NCBI RefSeq assembly: GCF_023206215.1
Contig: NZ_CP065800.1
Span: 248,001-312,000 of the forward strand
DNA: 64,000 nt
Direction of reading: 5' to 3'
DNA from: Butyrivibrio fibrisolvens
GTDB taxonomy: Bacteria; Bacillota; Clostridia; Lachnospirales; Lachnospiraceae
The translations under genes and the position numbers were made by a program. This document shows, piece by piece, positions 8,333-17,493 of the stretch (within the stretch, counting starts at the first letter, position 1; each line of letters starts with the position of its first letter). Under the pieces are notes generated by a model, which saw only the letters and a program-made list of their open reading frames with translations, was not told where the DNA came from and searched no databases.

Positions 8333-9337
8333 TTAAAAGTCTGTAGTGCAGCGCTTTACAAGTCTTGACTCTATCACGGTCTTGTGTTCAACCTTCTTGC
8401 CCTGAAGACATTCCATCATCTTGTCTACAGCGACATGAGCCATGTCCTTGATAGAGGTATCTACTGATGTAAGTTCAGGTTCTACGAAATCAGCAAGTGG
8501 AGAGTTATTATATCCGATTACGCTTATATCCTTAGGAACCTGGAGCATTCTTGCCTTAGCGTACTTAAGTACTCCTACTGCGAGTTCATCAGTTGTAGCG
8601 ACTGCTGCATCGAACTCAAGATCTTTTCTCATAAGAAGGAGATCTCTTTCTTCATGAAGTGAACATGTGATCTTGAGCTTGAGATTGCCATCTACCGGGA
8701 TTCCATTATCTCTAAGGGCATCTTCATAGCCTGCCATCTTCTGATTGGAAGAGTAAGACTCGGAATCATAGAGGAAGAGGATCTTCTTCCTTCCTGCCTT
8801 TATAAGGGATTCTGTCGCATTGTACATGGCATTGCGATCATCTCCCAGTACTCCGTATATATTCTCGTTCTCAAGATATCCGTTTAGTATGAATACCGGA
8901 ACCTGCTCAGCATCTCTGTGAAGGTATGCAACCTCATCCTTCTCGCAATTACCAAGGAACTGCGAACCTATAAGGATAAGTGCATCTACCTTCTTCTTAA
9001 GAAGAAGATCTACTGCATGCTCTCTGGATTCAAGATCATAACCACTGCACAGGAGCATGTAATCATAGCCGTATTCATGAAGCTTTTTCTCAAGGATAGA
9101 AACCATGCGGGCCATATAATCATCTTTGATATCTGCGCATGATATTCCAACCATTTTCATAGAATTGAACTGAAGACTTCTTGCAAAGGGATTGGGAGTA
9201 TAGTCGTACTCCTTCATAACAGCAAGAACCTTCTCTCTGGTCTTATCACTGACACTTGGATTACCGTTAACAACACGGGATATTGTAGCTATTGACACCC
9301 CCGATAATCTTGCTATGTCATAAATAGTTACTGCCAT
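8333..9337 (-). CDS. LacI/GalR family transcriptional regulator (uronate genes)
   Basis: A 334-residue repressor. The N-terminal LacI helix-turn-helix is TIYDIARLSGVSIATISRVVNG (residues 4-25), followed by the hinge YTPNPFARSLQ and a periplasmic-binding-protein-like sensor domain ending in the usual region of about 330 residues. Its position between pectinesterase and uronate isomerase, with two LacI-type palindromes in the intergenic region upstream, makes it the likely local regulator of galacturonate or glucuronate use. The ligand is not known. Start ATG at 9337 is preceded by GAGGTTTTTGTAA. Confidence 0.9.
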   Translation of the reverse strand: MAVTIYDIARLSGVSIATISRVVNGNPSVSDKTREKVLAVMKEYDYTPNPFARSLQFNSMKMVGISCADIKDDYMARMVSILEKKLHEYGYDYMLLCSGYDLESREHAVDLLLKKKVDALILIGSQFLGNCEKDEVAYLHRDAEQVPVFILNGYLENENIYGVLGDDRNAMYNATESLIKAGRKKILFLYDSESYSSNQKMAGYEDALRDNGIPVDGNLKLKITCSLHEERDLLLMRKDLEFDAAVATTDELAVGVLKYAKARMLQVPKDISVIGYNNSPLADFVEPELTSVDTSIKDMAHVAVDKMMECLQGKKVEHKTVIESRLVKRCTTDF

Positions 9338-9436
9338 TTACAAAAACCTCATTTCCTGGATAACCCCATCATTGGACACAAGAAGGCCTATGGATCACTC
9401 TAACGGCCACTTGTCATATATAAATATTTACATGTC

Positions 9437-9450
9437 TGTAAATACTTACA
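9437..9450. promoter_or_regulatory. LacI-type operator 1
   Basis: TGTAAATACTTACA has inverted half sites TGTAA/TTACA, as in LacI-family operators. It lies 100 bp upstream of the regulator start, consistent with autoregulation. The 540-bp gap 9338-9880 otherwise shows only AT-rich sequence. Confidence 0.5.
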
Positions 9451-9595
9451 TATCGCTAACATTATATATTAAATCAAACACCTGTACAACCAAAAAAAAA
9501 ATATACTATTTTCTATTAATTTTGCCCATAAAAATCGAATTTATTTGGGCAATGCAATGTCTTGAAATTATCTGTCCAATCGAATATAGTATTTT

Positions 9596-9609
9596 TGTAA
9601 GCTCTTACA
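9596..9609. promoter_or_regulatory. LacI-type operator 2
   Basis: TGTAAGCTCTTACA is a 6-bp inverted repeat (TGTAAG/CTTACA) with a 2-bp centre. Except for CT instead of CG at the centre, it equals the common LacI/CcpA-type operator TGTAAGCGCTTACA. A half site, CGCTTACA, lies nearby at about 9628-9635. It is placed between the divergent regulator and uxaC. A CcpA catabolite site cannot be excluded. Confidence 0.5.
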
Positions 9610-9880
9610 CAAAATATCATTACATCGCTTACACTTATGTCAAAACGATATGACACATTGTCCATCAATCATTTTTGTATGCATTTCTTATCAAAAAGAC
9701 TGCACATTTCAAAACTGATTACTTACTTTGCAATAATCGCAAAGAAGTTTTGGCTTTAATCACTTCGTGTGTCACATATGTTTTAATATACCATAGCAGT
9801 AGCGCTCACTGCTGTAGTATTGAAGATATTTTTTATTTTTTAAAACCAACCTTTATTTGAAGCGCAGAAATGAGGAAACT

Positions 9881-11296
9881 ATGACAAAGTTTATGGATGA
9901 AGATTTCCTTCTTAACACAGACGCGGCCAAGAAGTTATACCATGGCTATGCTGAAAAGATGCCAATACTTGATTATCACTGCCACATCAGTCCGATGGAA
10001 ATCGCACAGGATCGTAAATTCGAGAATATCACACAGCTCTGGCTCGGCGGAGATCACTACAAGTGGAGACAGATGCGTTCTAACGGCGTACCTGAGAAGT
10101 ACATCACAGGCGATGCTTCAGATTATGAGAAGTTTGAAAAGTGGGCAGCTACTCTTGAAAGAGCAATCGGCAACCCTCTTTACCACTGGAGTCATCTTGA
10201 GCTTCAGAGATATTTTGGATATCACGGCGTTCTTAATTCTAAGACCTGTAAAGAGGTATGGGATATCTGTAATGAGAAGCTTGCACATACATCATGCAGA
10301 CAGCTCATCAAGGATTCAGGCGTAACTCTTATCTGCACAACAGATGATCCTGCTGACAGTCTTGAATGGCATGAGAAGATCGCAGCTGATCCTACATTCG
10401 ATGTTAAGGTTCTTCCAGCATGGAGACCTGACAAGGCTACCAATATCAACAAGCCTGACTATGCAGATTATCTTGAGACACTTTCCAAGGTTTCTGGTGT
10501 TACTATAAATTCATTTGCTTCTCTTAAGGAAGCTATCAAGATCAGAATGGAATTCTTCATCCAGCATGGTGCTAACGTATCTGATCACGGTATTGATTAT
10601 GTTCCATATGCTCCTTCTACAGACGAAGAGATCGAACAGATCATGTCCAAGAAACTTGCAGGAGAAGAGCTTACAGATCTTGAAGTAGATAAGTACAAAT
10701 ACGAGTTCCTTCTTTTCCTTGCCAGGGAATATAAGAAAAAGAACTGGGTAATGCAGCTCCACTTTGGATGCAAGCGTGACAACAATGCTGCAATGTTCAA
10801 AAAGCTCGGTCCTGATACAGGTTTTGACTGCATCGGTGATCAGGTTTCTACAGCAGCTGTTGCTAACTTCTTCAATGCGCTTAGTGCTACAGGAGACGTA
10901 CCTAAGACAATCCTTTATTCTCTTAATCCTAACGATAATTCCGCACTTGGAACTATCCTTGGATGCTTCCAGAATGATGATGCTATAGGCAAGATCCAGC
11001 TTGGTTCCGGATGGTGGTTCAATGATCACTTCAAGGGAATGACAGATCAGCTTACAGACCTTGCTAACCTTGGTCTTCTTGGTAACTTCGTAGGTATGCT
11101 TACAGATTCCAGAAGCTTCATCTCCTATGCTCGTCACGAGTACTTCCGCAGGATCCTCTGCAGGCTCCTTGGCAGCTGGGTTGATGACGGACAGCTTCCT
11201 GAAGACTATGAATATCTTGGAAGCATAGTAAGAGACATTTCTTACAACAACGCAGTTCGTTACTTCGGTTTCGATCTTACTACTGTCAATGAGTAA
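9881..11296 (+). CDS. uxaC: Uronate isomerase
   Basis: A 471-residue enzyme that converts D-glucuronate to D-fructuronate and D-galacturonate to D-tagaturonate, the first step of uronate catabolism. Family features: the metal-binding DYHCHISP (about residues 28-35), the HFGCKRDNN block, GSGWWFNDHFKGM near 380, and the RHEYFRRILC region near the C-terminus. I chose the ATG at 9881, which has GAGG at 5 nt spacing, over the TTG at 9857. The dense codon bias toward C-ending codons suggests a highly expressed gene. It works downstream of the pectinesterase, and its regulation is probably by the adjacent LacI-type protein. Confidence 0.95.
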   Translation: MTKFMDEDFLLNTDAAKKLYHGYAEKMPILDYHCHISPMEIAQDRKFENITQLWLGGDHYKWRQMRSNGVPEKYITGDASDYEKFEKWAATLERAIGNPLYHWSHLELQRYFGYHGVLNSKTCKEVWDICNEKLAHTSCRQLIKDSGVTLICTTDDPADSLEWHEKIAADPTFDVKVLPAWRPDKATNINKPDYADYLETLSKVSGVTINSFASLKEAIKIRMEFFIQHGANVSDHGIDYVPYAPSTDEEIEQIMSKKLAGEELTDLEVDKYKYEFLLFLAREYKKKNWVMQLHFGCKRDNNAAMFKKLGPDTGFDCIGDQVSTAAVANFFNALSATGDVPKTILYSLNPNDNSALGTILGCFQNDDAIGKIQLGSGWWFNDHFKGMTDQLTDLANLGLLGNFVGMLTDSRSFISYARHEYFRRILCRLLGSWVDDGQLPEDYEYLGSIVRDISYNNAVRYFGFDLTTVNE

Positions 11297-11345
11297 GAAG
11301 ATTAATGCATCATTGCTATAATCCTCAAAAGGTTTTCAAAAAGTT

Positions 11346-11369
11346 GAGCCGGCTTAGATCAGCCGGCTC
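11346..11369. terminator. Terminator after uxaC
   Basis: GAGCCGGCT pairs perfectly with AGCCGGCTC across a 6-nt loop, followed by ATTTATATT on the plus strand. It lies between convergent genes. Confidence 0.75.
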
Positions 11370-11449
11370 TATTTATATTCAATTATAGATTTATAAGCAG
11401 ACATCACAATACTATAGTCACAAGGCTACGCCTCTGCTTTGTTTAAGCT

Positions 11450-11854
11450 TTAGACTGAAGTAAATCCCTTATTGGTAAGGATGTTCTCAACCTGGTAGAT
11501 TCCTTCTGTATGAAGTACCATAATAGGCTTACCTGATTCTCTGTTAAAAGAAAGGTAGATATAATCTACATTAATGTTGGCATCATACAGAGCATCCAGA
11601 AGGTTGTTAAGTGCTCCGACCTTATCTTCTGTCTCAATTCCAAGAACAGGAGTGGTCTTGCACATGTATCCGGCACCGCTAAGCACTTTGATGGCCTTGT
11701 CAGAATCAGATACTACCATTCGTACCATACCGTATTCTGCGCTGTCATTGGTTACAGAGCCAAGGATATTGATATCGTTTTTGGATAACAGTCCTGTAAT
11801 ATCTCTGTACACCCCTTTTTTGTTTTCTGCATAGATTGAAACCTGTTGTAACAT
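11450..11854 (-). CDS. Tandem ACT-domain regulatory protein
   Basis: A 134-residue protein made of two ACT-type domains: QQVSIYAENKKGVYRDITGLLSKNDINILG (first about 30 residues), and TPVLGIETEDKVGALNNLLDALYDANINVDYIYLS in the second half. Such free-standing ACT proteins bind amino acids and are thought to sense them; no catalytic domain is attached. The ATG at 11854 follows GGGAGGAAAAA; the longer reading from 11881 has no site. It stands alone, convergent with uxaC. Its partner enzyme is unknown. Confidence 0.85.
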   Translation of the reverse strand: MLQQVSIYAENKKGVYRDITGLLSKNDINILGSVTNDSAEYGMVRMVVSDSDKAIKVLSGAGYMCKTTPVLGIETEDKVGALNNLLDALYDANINVDYIYLSFNRESGKPIMVLHTEGIYQVENILTNKGFTSV

Positions 11855-12111
11855 TTTTTCCTCCCTTGCGGCTTTACACAAGTCATTTATGATAATTTGG
11901 TTATTGGTTTACTATATTAGATTTTTTATTTATAATAACATAACATTAACATTTTGATCACATTTTCATCCAAAAAGTGTGATAGTATAAATATTTGTGA
12001 GTCTATTTAATAATTGCAATCTGTCTTTTTATATTTATACTTGCAATTATTTTATAACTGCTTTAATTATGTACTTGCTTTAATTTTTAAATTTTTGGAG
12101 GCCAACTCTTA

Positions 12112-12894
12112 ATGAAAAGAAACATAATAATCATCGCATCAGTAGTAGTCATATCCATCATACTGATCGGAGCTTCTGCCTATTATAAATTCAATTCCCA
12201 GACCGAGCAATCGTCAAACGAGCTTGATCCTTCCCTGGCTGCATCCATAATAACAGATGAAATATCAGGAACAATCTCTTCTGATGACAGCGACTCTACA
12301 GATTCTACACTTACATCTGTGCCTGAAGGCGTATATACCAACGGAAGCGAATCCATGATATTTACAGCTGATACAGTTAACATATCAGGAATGATTTTTA
12401 ATTACACTCTTGAAGATGGCTATGTTAAGCTCGATGTAGACAATCTCACTTTCTCTGACGAGTTCGTAGATTTATATAAATCTCAAAACCCGGATGATGC
12501 CGATATCGATGCTCAGCTTGAAAAAACAAAAGAATCCGCTTCAGATATCGTGATCCAATACAATGAACAGTTCGACTGGGTCACTTATGAAGAGTATATT
12601 TTCAAAAGAACAGAAGATTACTCTACAGGTCCTTCAGGAACTTATCAAAATGAAGAAGACCCTGATGTAACACTTTCTTTTGATAATGGAACTGCAACTT
12701 ATGTAAATGGTGATACTACCGAGTCTTATCCATATGTTATATATCTTGACGGCGAACAGACACTTGTAACTTTCTATACCTTGGATCTGTACTCCGGAAG
12801 TTTCTATAACTCATACTGTGAGAACAACTACTTCTACTATAGTGATGCCTCTTCTATAGATCTTGGATTCGGAACATTTGTAAAGACCAAATGA
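12112..12894 (+). CDS. Membrane-anchored extracellular protein, unknown function
   Basis: A 260-residue protein I do not recognise. An N-terminal hydrophobic segment (residues 4-24) with little room for cleavage suggests a signal anchor, followed by an acidic Ser/Thr/Asp-rich linker (about 30-65). Then come two similar beta-rich stretches: GVYTNGSESMIFTADTVNI and GTYQNEEDPDVTLSFDNGTATYV both begin G-x-Y-x-N and end in aromatic-rich strands. That pattern suggests a small internal duplication. A strong GGAGG precedes the ATG. Monocistronic, with its own terminator. Confidence 0.8.
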   Translation: MKRNIIIIASVVVISIILIGASAYYKFNSQTEQSSNELDPSLAASIITDEISGTISSDDSDSTDSTLTSVPEGVYTNGSESMIFTADTVNISGMIFNYTLEDGYVKLDVDNLTFSDEFVDLYKSQNPDDADIDAQLEKTKESASDIVIQYNEQFDWVTYEEYIFKRTEDYSTGPSGTYQNEEDPDVTLSFDNGTATYVNGDTTESYPYVIYLDGEQTLVTFYTLDLYSGSFYNSYCENNYFYYSDASSIDLGFGTFVKTK

Positions 12895-12935
12895 TCTAGT
12901 ACAACTGCTCATTCATATTTAGAATGTTTAACTTT

Positions 12936-13000
12936 CCAATTGGTCAGAACTATATTCATAAAGATTTTGTGAATATAACTTCTACCAATTGGATTTTTTT
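12936..13000 (+). terminator. Long-stem terminator
   Basis: CCAATTGGT (12936-12944) pairs with ACCAATTGG (12984-12992), with a second inner pairing of ATATTCA and TGAATAT, followed by seven T on the plus strand. It ends the 12112-12894 gene. Confidence 0.8.
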
Positions 13001-13014
13001 ATGAGTTGAGGCAG

Positions 13015-13036
13015 GTGTCAAAAGTTCCTTTTGTCC
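13015..13036. repeat. Dispersed TCAAAAG/CTTTTGA palindrome, copy 1
   Basis: TGTCAAAAGTTCCTTTTGTCC is a degenerate copy of the palindrome found also at 13747-13769 and 20489-20513. It lies just past the 3' end of the cytidylate-kinase-like gene. Confidence 0.5.
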
Positions 13037-13067
13037 CTTATGCCATAAGATACTTTATATGTCCTTT

Positions 13068-13715
13068 TTATTGTTCAAATACATCCTCTCCAAATCTAAC
13101 CTTCATATACTCTTTGATAGCTTCTACGCACTTCTCAAATCCAAGCCTTCCTGAATTTAGACACAGATCATAGTTATAAGCATCTTCCCATCTCTCACCG
13201 GTATAGTATTTGTAATAATCAGCTCTGTACTTATCAGTATTTTTGATAAACTTCTCAAGTTCCTTGCCTCGCATAGGCTGTTTAAGAGCTGCCTGCTCCA
13301 TTAGGAAATCCGAAGGAGCATGCACGAAGACGCTCACTACGTTATCATAATCTCTAAGTACATAATTGGCACATCTTCCAACTATAACGCAAGGCTTTGT
13401 CTCAGCCAGCTTTTTGATAACGTCTGCCTGATAATTAAACAGGTTCTGCATGGAAGTAAAATCATTATCTCCGGGAGATATAAGTTCTCCTTTATAGACA
13501 TTTTTTTTCATCCTGCGAAGAAGAGGAGCCCTTCCCTGACGTATACTTTCATCTGCTTCTACAAAAAGAGCTTCGCTTATACCGCTTTCATCTGCCGCCA
13601 GCTTCACAAGCTCCTTGTCATAATAATGTATGCCAAGTTCATTTGCCAGCATCTCTCCGACTGTACGTCCGCCGCTGCCATATTGCCTTTCGATCGTAAC
13701 TACGACTTTTTTCAT
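13068..13715 (-). CDS. Cytidylate kinase-like family protein
   Basis: A 215-residue P-loop protein. The N-terminus VVVTIERQYGSGGRTVGEMLA carries a Walker-A-like GSGG-RT, followed by LGIHYYDKELV (residues 28-38), typical of the cytidylate-kinase-like (AAA_26) group common in Firmicutes. Further blocks: CVIVGRCANYVLRD (about 109-122) and SVFVHAPSDF. The P-loop lacks the usual lysine before the Ser/Thr, as is normal for this group; its true substrate is not established. It lies 65 bp from livF in the same direction, but a palindrome separates them. Confidence 0.85.
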   Translation of the reverse strand: MKKVVVTIERQYGSGGRTVGEMLANELGIHYYDKELVKLAADESGISEALFVEADESIRQGRAPLLRRMKKNVYKGELISPGDNDFTSMQNLFNYQADVIKKLAETKPCVIVGRCANYVLRDYDNVVSVFVHAPSDFLMEQAALKQPMRGKELEKFIKNTDKYRADYYKYYTGERWEDAYNYDLCLNSGRLGFEKCVEAIKEYMKVRFGEDVFEQ

Positions 13716-13746
13716 TTAAAGCCTCCAATCATGTGTTATAAGGTAG

Positions 13747-13769
13747 ATGTCAAAAGATTCTTTTGACCC
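13747..13769. repeat. Dispersed TCAAAAG/CTTTTGA palindrome, copy 2
   Basis: ATGTCAAAAGATTCTTTTGAC is a perfect TCAAAAG-N3-CTTTTGA inverted repeat. It lies in the 64-bp gap between livF and the cytidylate-kinase-like gene. Confidence 0.6.
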
Positions 13770-13779
13770 TTACATCATG

Positions 13780-14496
13780 TCATTCACCAAGATATGCCTT
13801 ACGTACACGTTCATCATTGAGAAGGTCTGATGCCTTTCCTTCCATCTTGATCTCTCCCGTCTCCAGAACGTAGGCTCTGTCAGCTATTGAAAGAGCCTTC
13901 TTGGCATTCTGTTCTACAAGTAGTACTGTTACGCCGTCTTCATGTACACTTCTTATGATATCGAATATCTCATTTACAAGAAGAGGTGACAGCCCCATGG
14001 AAGGTTCATCCATAAGTATGATATCAGGATGAGACATAAGTGCTCTTCCCATTGCCAGCATCTGCTGCTCTCCTCCTGACAGGGTTCCGGCAAACTGCCC
14101 TTTCCTTTCACGAAGTCTTGGAAAGCGTTCATATACTTTTTCGATAGTGTCTTCTACCTCAGCTTTATTCTTCCTTGTATAAGCTCCAAGTGCCAGGTTC
14201 TGAGCAACTGTCATATCTGCAAAGACTCTCCTGCCCTCCGGAACCTGAGCCATACCCATCTTAACTATCTTATGTCCGGGAATAGTGGTTATATCATTGC
14301 CTTTATAATAAACACCACCGCTTCCTGCCTTTATAAGACCTGCTATAGTATGAAGCGTAGTGGTCTTACCTGCGCCGTTAGCTCCTATCAAAGCAACGAT
14401 CTCACCCTTATCTACATGGAAACTTATCCCTTTAAGGGCCTGTATCACTCCATAGTATACATTTAAATCCTTAACTTCTAAAAGTGCCATATTCAT
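13780..14496 (-). CDS. livF: Branched-chain amino acid ABC transporter ATP-binding protein
   Basis: A 238-residue LivF-type ATPase. Walker A is GANGAGKTT, the signature LSGGEQQMLAMGRAL, Walker B IILMDEPSMGLSP and the switch VEQNAKKAL, with Gln-Asn in place of His-Asp as is usual for LivF. With LivG it powers the LivHM channel for Leu/Ile/Val or related solutes. A site AGGTAAG precedes the ATG at 14496; a second in-frame ATG lies at 14490. It is the last gene of livJ-H-M-G-F. Confidence 0.93.
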   Translation of the reverse strand: MNMALLEVKDLNVYYGVIQALKGISFHVDKGEIVALIGANGAGKTTTLHTIAGLIKAGSGGVYYKGNDITTIPGHKIVKMGMAQVPEGRRVFADMTVAQNLALGAYTRKNKAEVEDTIEKVYERFPRLRERKGQFAGTLSGGEQQMLAMGRALMSHPDIILMDEPSMGLSPLLVNEIFDIIRSVHEDGVTVLLVEQNAKKALSIADRAYVLETGEIKMEGKASDLLNDERVRKAYLGE

Positions 14497-14515
14497 CTTA
14501 CCTGCCCTTTTATTA

Positions 14516-15280
14516 TTATTCTCCGATATACGCCTTGATAACTTCCGGATCGCTTAATACCTCTTTGGTACTTCCTTGTCTTAATACACGTCCGAAATTA
14601 AGAACTGTAAGCCTTTCGCAGATACCTCCGACAAGCTTCATATCATGCTCTATCAAAAGTATAGTCATTTCGAACTTGTCTCTTATTAGCTGTATAGTCT
14701 CCATAAGCTCAGCTGTTTCATTTGGATTCATACCTGCAGCAGGCTCGTCCAGTAGAAGGAGTTTGGGCTTTGTTGCCATCGCTCTTGCTATCTCAAGCTT
14801 TCTCTGCTTACCATAAGGAAGATTGGATGCAAGAACATCTTTTTCCTCATCAAGACCGAAGACTGCAAGAAGAGACAGCGCTCTTTGTTCTATCTCCTTC
14901 TCTATCCTCCTGTACTTGGGAGTATGAAGGATGCCGTCCAAAGTAGAATATGAAAGCTCCTTATCATTCTGAAGACCTACTTTGACATTGTCTATCACAG
15001 ACATCTTCTTAAAAAGGCGGATATTCTGAAATGTTCTTGCTATTCCTACCTGATTGATATCTATAGTCGTATGACCTGTTATATCCGTGCCATCCAGCTT
15101 TATAAGACCTTCTGTAGGCTTATATACACCTGTCAGAAGATTGAATACCGTAGTCTTGCCTGCGCCGTTAGGACCTATGAGACCATAAAGTTCTCCCTTT
15201 TCTATAGAAAAAGTAAGGTCGTCAACTGCTCTAAGACCGCCAAATGAAATTGAAAGATTATTTACATCAAGAAGCGCCAT
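14516..15280 (-). CDS. livG: Branched-chain amino acid ABC transporter ATP-binding protein
   Basis: A 254-residue LivG-type ATPase. Walker A is GPNGAGKTTVFNLLTGVY, the signature LPYGKQRKLEIARAMA (the LivG variant with PYG), Walker B LLLLDEPAAGMNP and the switch IEHDMKLV. The GIARTFQNIRLF Q-loop is typical. It overlaps the livM stop by one base (TAATG), so the two are translationally coupled. Forms a heterodimer with LivF. Confidence 0.94.
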   Translation of the reverse strand: MALLDVNNLSISFGGLRAVDDLTFSIEKGELYGLIGPNGAGKTTVFNLLTGVYKPTEGLIKLDGTDITGHTTIDINQVGIARTFQNIRLFKKMSVIDNVKVGLQNDKELSYSTLDGILHTPKYRRIEKEIEQRALSLLAVFGLDEEKDVLASNLPYGKQRKLEIARAMATKPKLLLLDEPAAGMNPNETAELMETIQLIRDKFEMTILLIEHDMKLVGGICERLTVLNFGRVLRQGSTKEVLSDPEVIKAYIGE

Positions 15281-16341
15281 TATTTACTGCTCCTTCCTGT
15301 TTTTCTCATACCGGAAAACTTTGATAACACCTTGGCACGCCAGTCTCTTGCAGATGGTGCCCAGTTAAAAAGCATCATCGCTATAAGAACGATGGAGTAT
15401 ATAAGCATTCTGTATGTATTAAGTCCTCTGAGCATCTCAGGAAGCATATACAGGATCGCTGCTGCGATGACACTTCCCTTGATATTGCCTATTCCGCCCA
15501 GAACCACATATACAAGTATAAGGATTGAGATATTATAACCAAAGTTGCCACTGGTAGCCTGAAGTGATGATATGTTATGACCAAAAAGAACACCTGCTGC
15601 TCCTGCTATTGCGGCTGATATTGTAAAAGCAAGGATCTTGAACCTTGTAATATTAATACCTACAGATTCTGCTGCGATACGGTTATCTCTTATAGCCATG
15701 ATCGCACGTCCATCACGGGACTTTACAAGATTCTGAACTATGAACAGGGATATCAGAAGAACAACTATAGCAATTGTAAAGTTCGCATCACGAGGTGTAC
15801 CTGTTATACCCATAGGTCCTGAAATGATAGTCCGCCCGCCGGCTTCCATATTCATATCACTTGCACTTGTAAGAGACATATGAAGACCATTTGCATCAAC
15901 GCCTACATACATAGCATTGATAATAGTCTTTATGATCTCGCCGAATGCAAGAGTTACGATGGCAAGATAGTCTCCGTTAAGACGAAGAACAGGTATACCA
16001 ATTAAAAAACCAAATAAAGCAGAAACTAAAATTCCTACTACAAAAGCAAGGAAGAAGCGGATCCCTCCTGGGATAGTATCTGCAAAGGTATTTGAAAAAA
16101 TAGCACTTGAAAAAGCTCCAACACACATAAAACCCGCATGTCCTATAGAGAGCTCGCCAAGTATACCAACACAAAGATTAAGACCAACAGCTGCGATAGC
16201 ATAGTATACCATAGGAACCAAAAGTCCCTGCATATGGCTTGAAAGAGATCCTGTTAATATAAGAATCTCAAAAATAATATATGCTGCTATTACTATAAGA
16301 TATGTAGTAAGATCTCCATTTAGCTTTAAAATTTTCTTCAT
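15280..16341 (-). CDS. livM: Branched-chain amino acid ABC transporter permease
   Basis: A 353-residue permease with 8-10 membrane segments. The family blocks are LNLCVGILGELSIGHAGFMCVGAFSSA (about 53-79), LRLNGDYLAIVTLAFGEI, and RDNRIAAESVGINITRFKILAFTISAAIAGAAG (about 218-250). It pairs with LivH to form the channel. The basic tail RDWRAKVLSKFSGMRKTGRSSK is cytoplasmic. The start is preceded by AAGGAAAG. Two hairpins sit in the 90-bp gap after livH. Confidence 0.94.
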   Translation of the reverse strand: MKKILKLNGDLTTYLIVIAAYIIFEILILTGSLSSHMQGLLVPMVYYAIAAVGLNLCVGILGELSIGHAGFMCVGAFSSAIFSNTFADTIPGGIRFFLAFVVGILVSALFGFLIGIPVLRLNGDYLAIVTLAFGEIIKTIINAMYVGVDANGLHMSLTSASDMNMEAGGRTIISGPMGITGTPRDANFTIAIVVLLISLFIVQNLVKSRDGRAIMAIRDNRIAAESVGINITRFKILAFTISAAIAGAAGVLFGHNISSLQATSGNFGYNISILILVYVVLGGIGNIKGSVIAAAILYMLPEMLRGLNTYRMLIYSIVLIAMMLFNWAPSARDWRAKVLSKFSGMRKTGRSSK

Positions 16342-16373
16342 AAATCTTTCCTTCCCTAAGTTTTAGCCCCCGG

Positions 16374-16429
16374 ACATTGTGGCTTCGCCACAATGCCCTG
16401 CGATAGAAAAAATATATTTTTTCTATCGC
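16374..16429 (-). promoter_or_regulatory. Two hairpins in the livH-livM gap
   Basis: Right after the livH stop lies GCGATAGAAAAA...TTTTTTCTATCGC (16400-16429, perfect stem). Next comes CATTGTGGC-ttcg-CCACAATG (16375-16395), a stable stem with a tetraloop-like centre. Neither has a T-tract on the minus strand. Likely mRNA-stability or attenuation structures setting livH over livMGF. Confidence 0.55.
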
Positions 16430-16430
16430 C

Positions 16431-17318
16431 TTACACCTTCTCCTGAATCTGCTTGCCAAGAAGACCTGTAGGCTTAACCAGAAGTACTATGATAAGTACT
16501 GCAAATACAATAGCATCAGAAAGCTGTGATGACACATAGCTTCTTCCAAGGATCTCGATAACTCCAAGCACGATACCACCTATCATAGCTCCGGGAATAG
16601 AACCGATACCACCAAGAACTGCCGCTACAAATGCCTTGATACCCGGCATAGCACCTGTATAAGGATTAAGAGTCGGATATGCTGAGCAAAGGAGCGCTCC
16701 TGCAATTGCCGCAAGGAAAGAACCTATAGCAAAAGTAAGAGAAATAGTTCTATTAACATTAATACCCATAAGAGTTGCAGCACCTCTGTCCTGAGAAGCA
16801 GCAAGCATTGCCTGTCCGTCTTTGGTCTTATGTATAAAAAGTTGTAATAAAACAAGGACAATGATACTGACACATATAGTAACTATAGTAACGCCCGGAA
16901 TCTTAAGAGATGCGATAGTAATACCTTCCCATTTAATGATCGATGAAAAGGACTTAGGATCTGATCCAAATATAAGAAGAGCGAGATTTTCAAGAAGATA
17001 GCTGACACCGATAGCGGTTATCAGAACAGCAAGAGGCGAACCGGCCTCCCTTAAAGGTCTGTACGCAATACGCTCTGTAAGAACACCGACAGCTGTACAT
17101 ATAACTGTAGCAGCTATCACGCCTATCACCATACCAAGACCTGAGCCACTGAAAGCTCCAACGATTGTAAAGATAGCATAGCATCCAACCATAATGAAAT
17201 CGCCATGCGCGAAATTGAGCATCTTGGCAATTCCATATACCATAGTATAGCCAAGAGCTATGATAGCATAAACACTTCCAAGGCTTATGCCACTGATAAG
17301 ATAAGTCAGGAAATTCAT
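16431..17318 (-). CDS. livH: Branched-chain amino acid ABC transporter permease
   Basis: A 295-residue permease with about 8 membrane segments. The family blocks are GISLGSVYAIIALGYTMVYGIAKMLNFAHGDFIMVG (residues 10-45), AYRPLREAGSPLAVLITAIGVSYLLEN (about 86-112) and the cytoplasmic coupling region ASQDRGAATLMGINVNRTI. It forms the membrane channel with LivM. A GGGG-rich site precedes the ATG. The gap before it (17319-17567) holds a hairpin and the livJ terminator. Confidence 0.94.
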   Translation of the reverse strand: MNFLTYLISGISLGSVYAIIALGYTMVYGIAKMLNFAHGDFIMVGCYAIFTIVGAFSGSGLGMVIGVIAATVICTAVGVLTERIAYRPLREAGSPLAVLITAIGVSYLLENLALLIFGSDPKSFSSIIKWEGITIASLKIPGVTIVTICVSIIVLVLLQLFIHKTKDGQAMLAASQDRGAATLMGINVNRTISLTFAIGSFLAAIAGALLCSAYPTLNPYTGAMPGIKAFVAAVLGGIGSIPGAMIGGIVLGVIEILGRSYVSSQLSDAIVFAVLIIVLLVKPTGLLGKQIQEKV

Positions 17319-17343
17319 AACTATAACCCCTTTTTTATTTAGG

Positions 17344-17376
17344 ATGCACTTCTACTGTACATGCCCAGAAGTGCAT
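17344..17376 (-). promoter_or_regulatory. Hairpin upstream of livH
   Basis: ATGCACTTCT (17344-17353) pairs perfectly with AGAAGTGCAT (17367-17376). A second direct copy, ATGCACTTCTATGTAC, follows at 17379, so two alternative pairings are possible. It lies in the leader of livH after the livJ terminator. Confidence 0.5.
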
Positions 17377-17493
17377 GGATGCACTTCTATGTACTATTAA
17401 TTTTACCTTAATAAAACGCTTCTTTCTAGAGATATGCATCAAATAAAGCTTAAAAAACATCAAGTTTTCAACTTGATTTAGTATTTTAAAAAA

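Noticed and set aside
10511..11137. A 208-codon antisense frame inside uxaC.
   Set aside because: It lies wholly within a strongly conserved gene with biased codons and has no domain or ribosome binding site.
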